Below are positions 7,937 to 18,016 of a stretch of 64,000 nt of DNA, piece after piece. This DNA is from Cytophaga aurantiaca DSM 3654 (GTDB lineage: Bacteria > Bacteroidota > Bacteroidia > Cytophagales > Cytophagaceae): positions 76,328-140,327 of the forward strand of contig NZ_KB903665.1 in assembly GCF_000379725.1 (NCBI RefSeq). The letters run 5' to 3'. The first letter of the stretch is position 1. Each line of letters begins with the position of its first letter. The notes below the pieces were generated by a model. It was not told the DNA's origin, searched no databases, and worked only from the letters and a program-made list of their open reading frames with translations. Made by a program: the position numbers and the translations under genes.

Positions 7937-9391
7937 ATGAGACTTCTAAAACGATTAGACATACTTGTATTAAAGGCATTCTTCGGTCCGTTTATCTTAA
8001 CGGTATTCGTTGTAACGTTTATTTTTTTAATGCAAACCATTTTAAAGTACATCGATGAATTGGTAGGTAAAGGTCTAAGTTATTTAGACTATGCCGAACT
8101 GATGATGTATTTCAGTATGAATATCCTACCTGTGGCTTTGCCGCTTGCTATCTTGCTTTCGTCTTTAATGACCTTCGGAAACCTGGGGCAATTCAATGAA
8201 TTGACTGCGGTGAAATCTTCCGGTATTTCGTTGCTGCGTGTGATGGTTCCGATTGCTGTATGGGTGTTGGGCTGTACGGTAGGTTTGTTCTTCTTTAATA
8301 ATTATGTAGTACCCAAAGCCAATCTGAAAGCCTTCAGTTTGCTTTATGATCTGCGACAGAAAAAACCATCTCTCGATCTAAAACCCGGTGTATTTTACAA
8401 CGGTATTCCGGGATACAGCATTAAGGTGGTACAAAAGTTTGATAACGATACTTCTATAAAAGGAGTGATCATATACGATCATACACAGGGCAGAGGCAAT
8501 ACGGATATTATTATTGCAGATTCAGGTGCTATGTATTTATTCAACAATAAACAGTATCTGGCTTTAGAGCTGTTTAAAGGAAACAGTTACAGCGAATTCA
8601 AGTCCGAAGGCAGTGGCGGCAGAGGCTATATGATGCCGGAAGAGTTTATGAGAAATTCATTTGATAAGACACAGATCGTTTTTGATCTTGCCTCTTTTGA
8701 TTTGAGTCGAACGAAAGAAGAATTGTTTACAGGCAGCCGGCAAATGAAAAACACCGGCGAGCTTAGTGATCATATTGATTCCATTCATACAAGTTATATA
8801 CAGGTTAATATGCATACCAGTGGTATGCTGCAGCCATTTTATTATTATGTAAATGTAAATCCCAAAGACACAAGCAGGGATGTTGCTAAAACAGCGGGCG
8901 TTACTGTAACAAAAGCAGCCTTGTTGAAAGAAGCTTCAGCAAAAGAAGTTGCCAAGCGTGCAGCAAATCAGGCACGTTCGATCAAATCATATCTGCAAAG
9001 CAATGTGGATCGGGATAAAAATATGCAAAAGGAGATTCATGAGTTTGAGGTCACCAAATATCAAAAATACACACAGGCTGTAGCCTGCTTTGTATTGTTT
9101 TTGATTGGTGCTCCATTGGGGGCAATTATAAAAAAAGGTGGACTGGGTGTACCTGTACTTATATGCATCATATTTTTCATCTTTTATTATGTATTTAGCA
9201 TTACCGGAGAAAAATGGACAAAAGAAGGGGTATATCCGGCAAATTTCGCCATGTGGTTTGGTAACGGCATTCTCTTTTGTATTGGGTTATTCTTTATGAG
9301 ACAGGCTAAAAATGACTCCAGAATACTAGAAAGCGACTTTTATCTCATTTTCTTCGATAAAGTGAAAAAAATGCTTCCAGGCAAGAAATAA
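7937..9391 (+). CDS. LptF/LptG family LPS export permease
   Basis: A YjgP/YjgQ-family inner-membrane protein. Starting at ATG 7937 it reads MRLLKRLDILVLKAFFGPF, the typical cytoplasmic amphipathic start; an upstream TTG at 7928 would add only three residues. Three N-terminal membrane segments (about residues 13-40, 55-80, 100-120) flank a short loop, then a ~260-residue periplasmic beta-jellyroll, then three C-terminal membrane segments, as in LptF/G. Known role: with the LptB ATPase it extracts lipopolysaccharide from the inner membrane. The periplasmic domain is followed by a Lys/Ala-rich helical stretch (residues ~320-370) longer than usual. Whether it is LptF or LptG cannot be told. Confidence 0.87.
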   Translation: MRLLKRLDILVLKAFFGPFILTVFVVTFIFLMQTILKYIDELVGKGLSYLDYAELMMYFSMNILPVALPLAILLSSLMTFGNLGQFNELTAVKSSGISLLRVMVPIAVWVLGCTVGLFFFNNYVVPKANLKAFSLLYDLRQKKPSLDLKPGVFYNGIPGYSIKVVQKFDNDTSIKGVIIYDHTQGRGNTDIIIADSGAMYLFNNKQYLALELFKGNSYSEFKSEGSGGRGYMMPEEFMRNSFDKTQIVFDLASFDLSRTKEELFTGSRQMKNTGELSDHIDSIHTSYIQVNMHTSGMLQPFYYYVNVNPKDTSRDVAKTAGVTVTKAALLKEASAKEVAKRAANQARSIKSYLQSNVDRDKNMQKEIHEFEVTKYQKYTQAVACFVLFLIGAPLGAIIKKGGLGVPVLICIIFFIFYYVFSITGEKWTKEGVYPANFAMWFGNGILFCIGLFFMRQAKNDSRILESDFYLIFFDKVKKMLPGKK

Positions 9392-9405
9392 TTTTTCCAC
9401 GGCTA

Positions 9406-9437
9406 TTTGTTTAAAAAGTTGATTAGTGTTATATTTG
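9406..9437 (+). promoter_or_regulatory. rpsO promoter
   Basis: TTTG at 9406-9409 (-33), a 20-bp spacer, then TATATTTG at 9430-9437 (-7, exact TAnnTTTG). This is the best full match to the Bacteroidota promoter consensus in the window. Transcription should start near 9443, giving a leader of about 45 nt before rpsO. Confidence 0.75.
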
Positions 9438-9488
9438 CAAAGTATAAGAATGTATAAATAGAAAATAAGAATAATAAATACAGCTACA

Positions 9489-9764
9489 ATGTATCTTACA
9501 AGCGAAATCAAAAAAGAAATCTTCAAAAACAACGGTACTGCTAAAAGTACAACTGATACAGGATCACCTGAATCTCAAATTGCTTTATTTTCTCACCGTA
9601 TCGCTCATTTAACCGAGCATTTGAAAGTTAACAAAAAAGACTTTTCAACTCAATTAGGTTTGATGAAATTGGTTGGTAAAAGAAGAAGATTGTTAAACTA
9701 CCTTCAGAAAACTGAAATTTCTCGTTACAGAGCAATTATTGCTCAATTGAATTTGAGAAAATAA
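9489..9764 (+). CDS. rpsO: Small ribosomal subunit protein uS15
   Basis: A 91-residue protein with the complete S15 pattern: [20 protein letters not shown], then [10 protein letters not shown], and the RNA-binding [16 protein letters not shown]. It binds 16S rRNA at the three-way junction of the central domain and nucleates the platform of the 30S subunit. Length is normal. It has its own promoter just upstream and a hairpin after it. The neighbour is pnp, the rpsO-pnp order known from many bacteria, in which the two transcripts can be linked. Confidence 0.98.
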   Translation: MYLTSEIKKEIFKNNGTAKSTTDTGSPESQIALFSHRIAHLTEHLKVNKKDFSTQLGLMKLVGKRRRLLNYLQKTEISRYRAIIAQLNLRK

Positions 9765-9787
9765 TCTTTGATTATAAAAAATATACT

Positions 9788-9823
9788 CTAACAGAGGGGA
9801 TTCCTACGAATTCCCTCTGTTAG
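9788..9823 (+). terminator. Hairpin between rpsO and pnp
   Basis: CTAACAGAGGG at 9788-9798 pairs with CCCTCTGTTAG at 9813-9823, an 11-bp stem. The following sequence (TTTACATACAT) is only weakly T-rich, so some read-through into pnp is plausible. Confidence 0.65.
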
Positions 9824-9873
9824 TTTACATACATACGTAAAATTCTTTTTAGATTTAATACTATCATAGAAAT

Positions 9874-12027
9874 ATGTCATATCCTGGATTAACAATCATA
9901 AACAAAACTATTACTTTACCTGACGGTCGAGAAATCCAAATCGAAACAGGCAAGCTTGCAAAACAAGCGGATGGGTCTGCTGTTGTTAAATTAGGAAACG
10001 CGATGATCTTAGCTACCGTTGTTGCTGCGAAAGAAGCAAAACCGGGCGTTGACTTCATGCCTTTGTCAGTTGATTACCAAGAGAAATTTGCTTCTAACGG
10101 AAAGATACCAGGTGGTTTCTTGAAAAGAGAAAGCAGATTATCTGATTACGAAATATTGATCTCTCGTTTAGTGGATCGTGCAATGAGACCTTTATTCCCG
10201 GAGGACTTCCACGCAGATACACAAGTTGCAATAACATTGATCTCAGCAGATGCTGAAGTATTACCTGATGCACTTGCTTGTCTTGCTGCTCAGGCTGCAA
10301 TGTCTGTTTCAGATATTCCATTCAACGGTCCGGTTTCTGAAGTTCGTGTAATTTCATTAAACGGAACATTCATCGTAAATCCAACACCTGCTCAAATTGA
10401 AAAAGCAGAACTTGAATTGATCGTTGCCGCTTCGTATGATAACGTTATCATGGTAGAAGGTGAGATGAATGAAGTTTCTGAAGAGTTGATGTTGAATGCG
10501 ATCAAAGTTGCGCACGATGCAATCCGCGTTCAGTGTACTGTTCTGAAAGAACTTGAAGTTACTGCAGGTAAAACGGAAAAACGCACATACAGTCATGAAG
10601 TTAATGACTGGGACTTGAAGAAAAAGATCAGCGATACAGTATATCAGCAAGTTTATGAAGTTGCTAAATTAGGCAACGCAAATAAAAACGAACGTGCTGA
10701 AGGCTTTAAAGCTGTTAAGAAAGCATATATCGAAGCGCTACCGGAAGGACATACTGAAGATTTAGGGTTGATCTCTAAATATTATCATGATGTTGAGAAG
10801 GATGCGGTAAGAAACTTAATCCTTGATGAACGCAAGCGTTTAGATGGCAGAAGCCTTGAGCAGATCCGTCCGATCTGGTCTGAAGTTGGTTATTTACCTT
10901 CTGCTCACGGTTCAGCAATCTTTACACGTGGTGAAACACAATCATTAACTACAGTTACTTTAGGAACGCGTCAGGACGAACAAATGATCGACAGTGCGAT
11001 GTTCTCAGGTAATAACAAGTTGATGTTACATTACAACTTCCCTGGTTTTTCTACAGGTGAAGTAAAACCAAACAGAGGTCCTGGACGTCGTGAGGTTGGA
11101 CATGGTAACTTAGCATACCGTGCAATTAAAAAAGTAATGCCTCCTGAAGTTGAGAATCCATATACAGTTCGTATTGTATCGGATATTCTTGAATCAAACG
11201 GTTCGTCTTCAATGGCAACAGTTTGTGCAGGTACATTGGCTTTGATGGATGCAGGTATTAAGATCTCTGCACCTGTTTCAGGTATTGCAATGGGGTTGAT
11301 CACAGATACAAAAACAGGTCGTTGGGCTGTATTATCCGATATCTTAGGAGATGAAGATCACTTGGGAGATATGGATTTTAAAGTTACAGGTACTGAAAAA
11401 GGTATTACAGCTTGCCAGATGGATATTAAAGTAGACGGTTTGTCTTACGATATCTTATCTCAAGCATTGCAGCAGGCAAACAGGGGTAGACTTCACATTC
11501 TCAATGAGATGAAGAAGACTATTGCTCAGCCAAATGCAGAGTTGAAACCACATACACCGCGTATGATCATGATTCAGATACCAAAAGAATTGATTGGTGC
11601 TGTTATCGGGCCAGGCGGTAAGATCATTCAGGAAATGCAAAAAACTTCCGGAGCAACAATTAACATCGAAGAGAAAGACAATGCCGGTTGGGTAAGTATT
11701 TTCTCTAAAGACAAAACTGCTTTGGATAGTGCTTTAGCTCAAATAAAAGGAATTGTAACATTACCAGAGGTAGGTGAAGTATACGAAGGCAAAGTGAAAT
11801 CAATCACAGCATTTGGTGCATTTGTCGAGTTCTTGCCAGGAAAAGATGGATTGTTACACATCTCTGAAATCAAATGGGAACGTTTGGATACAATGGATGG
11901 TGTTCTGGAAGTAGGAGAAACTGTTAAAGTTAAATTGGTAGAAGTTGACAAAAAAACCGGTAAATACCGCTTATCGCGTAAGGTATTAATACCTAAGCCG
12001 GAACAACAAGCAACGCCAAATTCATAA
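9874..12027 (+). CDS. pnp: Polyribonucleotide nucleotidyltransferase (PNPase)
   Basis: A 717-residue PNPase of normal length. The first RNase PH core ([11 protein letters not shown]-like region, then [15 protein letters not shown] and [12 protein letters not shown]), an all-alpha linker, a second catalytic RNase PH core ([35 protein letters not shown]), a KH domain ([16 protein letters not shown]) near residues 555-615 and an S1 domain ([19 protein letters not shown]) near 622-690 are all present. It degrades RNA 3'-5' by phosphorolysis in trimers and takes part in mRNA decay. It follows rpsO and precedes rpoD. Confidence 0.98.
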   Translation: MSYPGLTIINKTITLPDGREIQIETGKLAKQADGSAVVKLGNAMILATVVAAKEAKPGVDFMPLSVDYQEKFASNGKIPGGFLKRESRLSDYEILISRLVDRAMRPLFPEDFHADTQVAITLISADAEVLPDALACLAAQAAMSVSDIPFNGPVSEVRVISLNGTFIVNPTPAQIEKAELELIVAASYDNVIMVEGEMNEVSEELMLNAIKVAHDAIRVQCTVLKELEVTAGKTEKRTYSHEVNDWDLKKKISDTVYQQVYEVAKLGNANKNERAEGFKAVKKAYIEALPEGHTEDLGLISKYYHDVEKDAVRNLILDERKRLDGRSLEQIRPIWSEVGYLPSAHGSAIFTRGETQSLTTVTLGTRQDEQMIDSAMFSGNNKLMLHYNFPGFSTGEVKPNRGPGRREVGHGNLAYRAIKKVMPPEVENPYTVRIVSDILESNGSSSMATVCAGTLALMDAGIKISAPVSGIAMGLITDTKTGRWAVLSDILGDEDHLGDMDFKVTGTEKGITACQMDIKVDGLSYDILSQALQQANRGRLHILNEMKKTIAQPNAELKPHTPRMIMIQIPKELIGAVIGPGGKIIQEMQKTSGATINIEEKDNAGWVSIFSKDKTALDSALAQIKGIVTLPEVGEVYEGKVKSITAFGAFVEFLPGKDGLLHISEIKWERLDTMDGVLEVGETVKVKLVEVDKKTGKYRLSRKVLIPKPEQQATPNS

Positions 12028-12102
12028 TTAATCAGTTATTTACTTTAAAGAAACTATCAGACACTGTTTTACGTTTAATAGTAAGGTGTTTAAAGAAAGC
12101 CG

Positions 12103-12966
12103 ATGAGACAGCTAAAGATCAGTAAACAGATTACCAACAGAGAGAGTCAATCTCTTGATAAGTACTTACAGGAAATTGGTAAAGTAGATTTGCTTACTCC
12201 TGATGAAGAAGTAGACTTAGCCAAGCGTATTCGCGACGGGGATCAGCTTGCATTAGAAAAATTAACAAAAGCGAACTTACGATTTGTCGTTTCAGTAGCA
12301 AAACAATATCAGAACCAAGGCTTATCTCTTGGGGATTTAATTAATGAAGGAAACTTAGGTTTGATCAAGGCTGCACAGCGTTTTGATGAAACACGTGGTT
12401 TTAAATTCATCTCATACGCTGTATGGTGGATCCGTCAGTCTATTCTTCAGGCATTGGCCGAACAATCTCGTATTGTACGTTTGCCATTGAACAGAGTAGG
12501 TTCGTTAAATAAGATCTCAAAAACATTCTCTGAGTTAGAACAGAAATTCGAAAGAGAGCCATCACCGGATGAGCTTGCTGAAGTATTGGAAGTTTCTACT
12601 GCAGAGGTTGTGGATACACTTAAGATTTCCGGTCGTCACGTATCTATGGATGCACCTTTTGTACAAGGTGAAGAAAACAGTTTACTGGATGTATTGGAGA
12701 ACAGCAGTGAATCATCTCCGGATTCAGGTTTGATGAATGATTCATTAAGAAGAGAAGTACAGCGTGCCTTGTCAACGTTGACACAACGTGAGGCAGATGT
12801 TATCTCTCTTTACTTTGGCTTGAATGGAGAACACTCTATGACTCTTGAAGAGATCGGTGAGAAGTTCAACCTTACAAGAGAACGTGTTCGTCAGATTAAA
12901 GAAAAAGCAATACGTCGTTTAAGACATACCTCAAGAAGCAAAGCATTGAAACCGTATTTAGGTTAA
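12103..12966 (+). CDS. rpoD: Primary sigma factor, RpoD/SigA type
   Basis: A 287-residue sigma-70 factor. It lacks region 1.1, as is normal in Bacteroidota, and has region 1.2 ([20 protein letters not shown]), region 2 ([20 protein letters not shown], then [19 protein letters not shown] for -10 recognition and melting), region 3 and region 4.2 ([20 protein letters not shown], a helix-turn-helix). Bacteroidota RpoD recognises TTTG/TAnnTTTG, consistent with the candidate promoters here. It is likely the housekeeping sigma. A strong terminator follows. Confidence 0.96.
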   Translation: MRQLKISKQITNRESQSLDKYLQEIGKVDLLTPDEEVDLAKRIRDGDQLALEKLTKANLRFVVSVAKQYQNQGLSLGDLINEGNLGLIKAAQRFDETRGFKFISYAVWWIRQSILQALAEQSRIVRLPLNRVGSLNKISKTFSELEQKFEREPSPDELAEVLEVSTAEVVDTLKISGRHVSMDAPFVQGEENSLLDVLENSSESSPDSGLMNDSLRREVQRALSTLTQREADVISLYFGLNGEHSMTLEEIGEKFNLTRERVRQIKEKAIRRLRHTSRSKALKPYLG

Positions 12967-12991
12967 TATTCTTTATACTCTTATACAAAAC

Positions 12992-13035
12992 AAAAACACC
13001 CCAGTCCCGATAGCTATCGGGATCGGGGTGTTTTT
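12992..13035 (+). terminator. rpoD terminator with CCCGATAGCTATCGGG core
   Basis: Arms 12992-13013 and 13014-13035 pair over about 22 bp with two mismatches, with an A-tract before and TTTTT after. The tip is the self-complementary TCCCGATAGCTATCGGGA, a core shared with terminators at 32064 and 39277. Confidence 0.9.
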
Positions 13036-13408
13036 ATTTATAGGCAAACATGGAAACGAATTTCATTTTTTGTGTTGTATTTTAACATATGATAACAAAT
13101 ATTGAATAATTGTGTAAAGTGGTTTTTCGCCTATATATTGTATATTATTTATCATCTAAATAATATGAATTGTTTATAGTAATTTACTGTAAGCTAATTT
13201 ATTGGTCCTTTGTTCGATTGAGTTTTAGATGTATATTAAAAATTTACTGGTTGAGTAAATAAGCTGTAATTAAGCAGAGGTTTTACAATAAAATTCAATA
13301 CTGTGATTTATTGTTTTGTTTAATTAGAGCGAGGGGATTACTCAAGCAGGAAGTTGTTGTTTTCATTTTTAGTTACTTTTTAAATCCATTGTTAATTATT
13401 TACCAGCT
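13036..13408. other. AT-rich spacer upstream of the VgrG cassette
   Basis: About 370 bases with visibly lower GC than both neighbours and no convincing coding frame on either strand. Short AT-rich direct and inverted fragments occur, such as TATATTGTATATTATTTATC at 13132-13151. It presumably holds the promoter of the VgrG cassette, but no clean TTTG/TAnnTTTG pair is visible. The composition shift marks the left border of a likely acquired block. Confidence 0.5.
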
Positions 13409-15226
13409 ATGTCTAAAGAAATTATTTTTGAAATTGTTCTTGACGGAAAGTCTGTCCATCACTGCAATTCCATTACCATTCATCAATCGTTTAATGCACA
13501 TCATACTTTTGAACTTGTACTCGATCAGGATACACTAGGAAAGCTTGCTTCACACGACTTGTATGACTATCAGGATTATGTTGGAAGAGATCTGTATATA
13601 GGTTTTGGTGAACGCAATACCGATGATAATTCTTTCCAGGGAATCGTTACGGAAGTAAGCTTGCAGCAACAGGAAGGAGCCTGGGGGAAGCTGGTTTTAA
13701 AAGGCAAGAGCACAACCTGTTTACTCGATGCAGGTGCTACATACATATCGTATGAACAAATGACCCTGAGTGATATTGTGAACTACTGCATTGATTACAC
13801 AACTACAGCAAAGCTAAATCTTAAAAATAATCCATACTATAGCGATACCATTGCCTATATGTGTCAATACGGAGAAAGTGGTTTTGATTTTTTGAATCGT
13901 TTGTCTGCAGAATATGGCGAATGGTTTTTCTATGATGGAAAGGACCTGTGTTTTGGAAGACCCAGCAAACAAAAAAATATTGAATTGGTTTATGGAAGTA
14001 ATCTTTCTTCTATGAATTATGCGATGCAGGTATTGCCTGTACATGCAGAAAAATACAGCTACAAATCGGTTGACGATGAAGTATTAATATCCAGCTTGCC
14101 ATCCGATATTGAAGGAGCATCAAGCCTTACAAAGACTGCCTTAAACCGTTCAGCCGAATTGTATGCAAAACCTGTAAAGCAGCCTGCTGTTATCCGCATA
14201 AATGATAAAAGCGAGTTGGATGCATATGTTAAGTTACAAAAAAGAAAAATTGCCGCATCTACCATGCTGTTAACTGCAAGCGGAGATAGTCCCAAAGTTG
14301 CATTAGGTAATTTTGTAACGATCAAATTATCAAAAAAGGCAGGTGTAGGTTATGAAGATCATGGAGAATATCTTGTAACGAAGGTCTCACATTTTTTAAC
14401 AGGTACAGGAAGTTACACAAATACCTTTGAAGCCATTCCTTCATCGAATGAAGTAATTCCTTTTTCAGTATCCAAACCTGTTGCACAAACGCAGATGGCA
14501 TTGGTAACCGACAATAACGATCCACAAAGCTTCGGCAGAGTACGTGTACAAATGTTGTGGCAGCAGAACACCGACCAAAAGACTGACTGGATCAGAGTGA
14601 TGACGCCCGATGCTGGCGGGACAGGAGAAGTAAGTAAAAACCGCGGACAGGTATTCATACCTGAAGTTGGTGATCAGGTATTGATTGCATTTCGTTATAA
14701 TGATCCAAACAGACCATTTGTATTGGGTAGTTTATTCCACGGAACAACGGCAGCCGGCGGTCAGGCCGACAATACCATCAAATCCATCCAAACCCGCAGC
14801 GGACATATACTGGAATTTAATGATACGAGTAACGGCGAAAGCATTACCATTAAAGATAAAAACGGCAACATGATTTTTGTAGATACCGCCGGCAAAAACA
14901 TTACCATCACCGCTCCTGAAACCATGACGTTCAATGCGAAGAATCTGGTGATGAATATTGATGATAACATGACAATCGAAATAGGAAAAGATATGAAAAC
15001 GACTATTGGTGCGAATCATACATTGAATATTACTGAAAATCATGAAATTAATTCAAATGAAACAACTGAAAATGTAAAGCAAGATAAGCAAGCTACAATT
15101 GGTGGTGATTTTGATCTTTCTACATCTTCAATAACTATGGATGCAAGCGGTGGTGATGTATTAATTAAAAGTTCTGCTTTAGCAACCTTGCATGGTAAAT
15201 CGGATGCATTAGTAAACAAAGGCTGA
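13409..15226 (+). CDS. VgrG-type T6SS spike protein
   Basis: A 605-residue VgrG. The N-terminal ~340 residues form the gp27-like hub (HHTFELVLDQDTLGK, GIVTEVSL, LDAGATYISYEQMTLSDIV, QYGESGFDFLNRLSAEYGEW). The gp5-like OB-fold follows (QSFGRVRVQMLWQQN, WIRVMTPDAGG, PEVGDQVLIAFRYNDPNRPF), then a repetitive beta-helix needle (GESITIKDKNGNMIFVDTAG ... TIGANHTLNITENHEINSN) to the end. In T6SS the VgrG trimer tips the Hcp tube and carries effectors. There is no extended C-terminal effector domain. It overlaps the next gene by one base (TGATGATG), so the cassette is co-translated. No Hcp, sheath or baseplate gene is in the window. Confidence 0.93.
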   Translation: MSKEIIFEIVLDGKSVHHCNSITIHQSFNAHHTFELVLDQDTLGKLASHDLYDYQDYVGRDLYIGFGERNTDDNSFQGIVTEVSLQQQEGAWGKLVLKGKSTTCLLDAGATYISYEQMTLSDIVNYCIDYTTTAKLNLKNNPYYSDTIAYMCQYGESGFDFLNRLSAEYGEWFFYDGKDLCFGRPSKQKNIELVYGSNLSSMNYAMQVLPVHAEKYSYKSVDDEVLISSLPSDIEGASSLTKTALNRSAELYAKPVKQPAVIRINDKSELDAYVKLQKRKIAASTMLLTASGDSPKVALGNFVTIKLSKKAGVGYEDHGEYLVTKVSHFLTGTGSYTNTFEAIPSSNEVIPFSVSKPVAQTQMALVTDNNDPQSFGRVRVQMLWQQNTDQKTDWIRVMTPDAGGTGEVSKNRGQVFIPEVGDQVLIAFRYNDPNRPFVLGSLFHGTTAAGGQADNTIKSIQTRSGHILEFNDTSNGESITIKDKNGNMIFVDTAGKNITITAPETMTFNAKNLVMNIDDNMTIEIGKDMKTTIGANHTLNITENHEINSNETTENVKQDKQATIGGDFDLSTSSITMDASGGDVLIKSSALATLHGKSDALVNKG

Positions 15227-16023
15227 TGATGATTTCAAATCATGTAGAGAAAAAAGTTAAGCATGTGAATGCAGGCTTTGATCAACTTATTTTATTTACA
15301 TCTTCAATAGAAGAATTACTTCCGAGAGGTGTGTGGTCTATCTATACAATGAACCGAAAAGTTCGCATATGTTATGTGGGAATAATAGATGGGCTTCATA
15401 AATATCAATTAGGTTGTATTGAAACAGATTATAAATTAGAAAGGAAAGCTGATTCAACAGCAAGTCTTGTAAAGAAACTACATACTGTTTTCAGATTACT
15501 TGTTTTAGGTGCTGATTCTTATGGAAAACTTCAGAAAATATACAATTACCCATATATAAAAGAAGAATGGACAGTCATAAAAATGAATCTCTTGACAGAG
15601 TATGATGACACAGATATTGAAAAATGGAATTTGATTCAAAAAATGGATTTATTATTAGATAGCTATGATGCAGTCTTATGTTATTTGGCGCTGCCTAATA
15701 TGTATGGTTTATTTTTCAATGGATATTGGACAGATGTATTTTCAGAAGAAAAAATTATAATAGAACAAATGTATGGTGAAGAATTTGGTAACAAACAATT
15801 CGAGGAATCCATTCAGTATTCCATTCAGGAAACATCCACACAACAATTAGTTACGATTTCTATAAATGAAAATATCACATCTAATGAAGGAATAACATAT
15901 AGCGGTACTGCTATTTTTTTAGATGGAGCTCTTGATATATGCAAAAAGAAAATAGAAAATGATTCATTAATATTTAACTATTCAGCAAAATGGGTTGGTT
16001 TAAAACAATTATTTCAACTATAG
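15226..16023 (+). CDS. Unknown protein between VgrG and its effector (candidate adaptor)
   Basis: A 265-residue protein of no family I recognise. It has no signal peptide or membrane segment, so it is probably cytoplasmic. It is rich in Tyr, Ile and acidic residues, with a mixed alpha/beta look. The start is ATG 15226 (or the adjacent ATG 15229). Its 3' end overlaps the effector gene by 34 bp. In other T6SS loci, small proteins encoded between vgrG and the effector are often adaptors or chaperones that load the effector onto the spike (DUF4123, DUF1795 and DUF2169 are known families); this sequence shows none of their motifs. The adaptor role is inferred from position only. Confidence 0.75.
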   Translation: MMISNHVEKKVKHVNAGFDQLILFTSSIEELLPRGVWSIYTMNRKVRICYVGIIDGLHKYQLGCIETDYKLERKADSTASLVKKLHTVFRLLVLGADSYGKLQKIYNYPYIKEEWTVIKMNLLTEYDDTDIEKWNLIQKMDLLLDSYDAVLCYLALPNMYGLFFNGYWTDVFSEEKIIIEQMYGEEFGNKQFEESIQYSIQETSTQQLVTISINENITSNEGITYSGTAIFLDGALDICKKKIENDSLIFNYSAKWVGLKQLFQL

Positions 16024-18011
16024 CTGCATTTTTTTTCTCTCCACAAAGTCTATTACCAGCTAAGCCATCAGCAGCGGGTGATGGAGCCAGTGACGAGGAA
16101 AAAGATAATATGGCTAAACTTGAAGAAGAAACTTCAGAAAGTAAAAAACAAGCGAAGGCTAAAGAAGATCAGAAATTAGTAATTAACGGAGCTAAGATTC
16201 AGTGTACCTTATGTACAAATCCATTAGGTACATTGATGGTTACATACAATACGCCAAGCTTACAAGGAATGCCTATTGCAACAGCAAAAGACAAAGATAA
16301 ACCGAATCTGCTATTTATGGGGACATGTATGAAAAGTCCTAATGCAGCTTCTCCTTGTGCAGCAGTGATTCAAACAGGAGAATGGAAAAGCACGGGCAGT
16401 TTTAAAGTTCAGAATCAATCACCGTTATTACTTAAAAGTACAAATACATGTACTTATGGTGGAGTAGATATTAAAGTAACAGATAGCGGACAGCGAAATA
16501 CGTTTGCTTATGATGCTCCAACAGAAATAGAACACGATGTTGAAGAATATATAGATATTACACTGGGAGCATTTTTTGACGGTACTCTGAATAATAAAAC
16601 TAATACCGAACAACGGGAGGCCAATACAGAGACATTTAAAAAATATAGTAAGGACAAAAGCAATAGCTATTATAATTCTTATTCAAATGTTGCAAGGTTG
16701 TGGGACTTTTATAATAAAACAAATAGTGTTTACATAGAAGGTATCGGCACGGAAGATTTAAAAGATGATAATACCAACGGCTATGCATTTGGAGCAGGAG
16801 AAACAGGTGTAAGAGGTAAAGTAAAAAAAGGGTGTGAAAAAATATTTGAAAAGACTCAAAAACTTGCTCCTAAAGGTAAAATCAATACACTGACTTTTGA
16901 TGTATTTGGGTTTAGTCGAGGAGCGACTGCCAGCCGTAATTTTACTTATGAGGTAACGAAGACAGCTTATAAACCGACTCAGCGATATATACAAGGAGGA
17001 CGATACTCTCAAGGACGGTATGAAAAAAAGGACAGTTTTGGTAATGTTACTCAATTGGATTTGATGCCTATGCATGGACACTTAGGCCTGTTATTTCAAC
17101 AAAATGGTTACATAGTAAAAAATATAAGGATACGTTTTCTTGGTATTTTTGATACTGTTTCTTCTTATCACGAAGGAAGTGGAACATTAGGTAATGCTGC
17201 AACTTATGATTTTACAAATGATGTGGAAGAGTTGCATTTGGAATCCATTTATCATGCCGATAAAATTATTCATTTCACAGCAGAAGATGAACATCGTGTA
17301 AATTTTGCATTGACAAAAATCAAAACTACACCGGTAGAATATAATTCAGATCCTAAAAAGAAAATAGCAATTGAGAAATCGCTTCCGGGTGTGCATTGTG
17401 ATGTGGGTGGCGCATACATTGATGGAGATGTAGAAATAGTCAAGCAGATAGATTATGAAGCATTTGGTACTGAAGAATTAGAAAAGGAGCGCAACCGGTT
17501 GATCGCGGAAGGCTGGTATAAGCGTGAACAATTAGAAATTATAAAACATAATACGAAAACCAATTGGTTGAAGGGAACTCGTAAATTATATAATACCTAC
17601 AGTTTTATCCCCTTACATTTTATGTGTGAATTTGCGATAAACCATAAAAAAAGTTTACCTTTTGATCAAGGGGAATTAGAAAAAAGGTATTCTCTAAAGA
17701 AACTTGATGCGGAAACAAACAAAAAAGTAACCGATGAGTTATTAATAAAAATTAAAGAACGACTACACAACTATGTATTTAAAAATGGACCTCCTATAGA
17801 ACTTAAAAATTTGTATGTATTAAGCCAGCAATATAAAGACTCTAAAATCCCCGATCAGCGTTATGCGGATTATTTACGTGAACAACAAGAACATTACGAG
17901 TTGCTACAACTTCGAAACGAATATTTTCACTGGTCCGCTAATTATAAAGGATTTGGTATGGAACCCAATATGAAAGATGGAAAACGAAAACGCGTTCATT
18001 ATCCGAATTAA
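15990..18011 (+). CDS. T6SS effector: PAAR-like (DUF4280) domain plus DUF2235 Tle1-type lipase
   Basis: A 673-residue two-domain protein. Residues ~61-168 match the DUF4280 PAAR-like fold (VINGAKIQCTLCTNPLGTL, MGTCMKSPNAASPCAAVIQ, QSPLLLKSTNTCTYGG), which caps VgrG. Residues ~187-660 match the DUF2235 alpha/beta-hydrolase of Tle1 phospholipases: TLGAFFDGTLNN, the nucleophile elbow GFSRG with Ser309, FDTVSS with Asp388, and PGVHCDVGG with His469, a plausible triad. Residues 5-19 are hydrophobic. A later start at ATG 16110 (residue 41) would remove that stretch and the overlap with the preceding gene. Inferred: a spike-delivered phospholipase that damages neighbouring cells. The gene is AT-rich compared with the housekeeping genes nearby. 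Confidence 0.88.
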   Translation: MGWFKTIISTIAAFFFSPQSLLPAKPSAAGDGASDEEKDNMAKLEEETSESKKQAKAKEDQKLVINGAKIQCTLCTNPLGTLMVTYNTPSLQGMPIATAKDKDKPNLLFMGTCMKSPNAASPCAAVIQTGEWKSTGSFKVQNQSPLLLKSTNTCTYGGVDIKVTDSGQRNTFAYDAPTEIEHDVEEYIDITLGAFFDGTLNNKTNTEQREANTETFKKYSKDKSNSYYNSYSNVARLWDFYNKTNSVYIEGIGTEDLKDDNTNGYAFGAGETGVRGKVKKGCEKIFEKTQKLAPKGKINTLTFDVFGFSRGATASRNFTYEVTKTAYKPTQRYIQGGRYSQGRYEKKDSFGNVTQLDLMPMHGHLGLLFQQNGYIVKNIRIRFLGIFDTVSSYHEGSGTLGNAATYDFTNDVEELHLESIYHADKIIHFTAEDEHRVNFALTKIKTTPVEYNSDPKKKIAIEKSLPGVHCDVGGAYIDGDVEIVKQIDYEAFGTEELEKERNRLIAEGWYKREQLEIIKHNTKTNWLKGTRKLYNTYSFIPLHFMCEFAINHKKSLPFDQGELEKRYSLKKLDAETNKKVTDELLIKIKERLHNYVFKNGPPIELKNLYVLSQQYKDSKIPDQRYADYLREQQEHYELLQLRNEYFHWSANYKGFGMEPNMKDGKRKRVHYPN

Positions 18012-18016
18012 AAAAT

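Noticed and set aside
13036-13408. Broken gene upstream of vgrG
   Set aside because: No frame of convincing length or codon pattern; a 75-codon frame from 13311 overlaps vgrG out of frame and is hydrophobic by base composition only.
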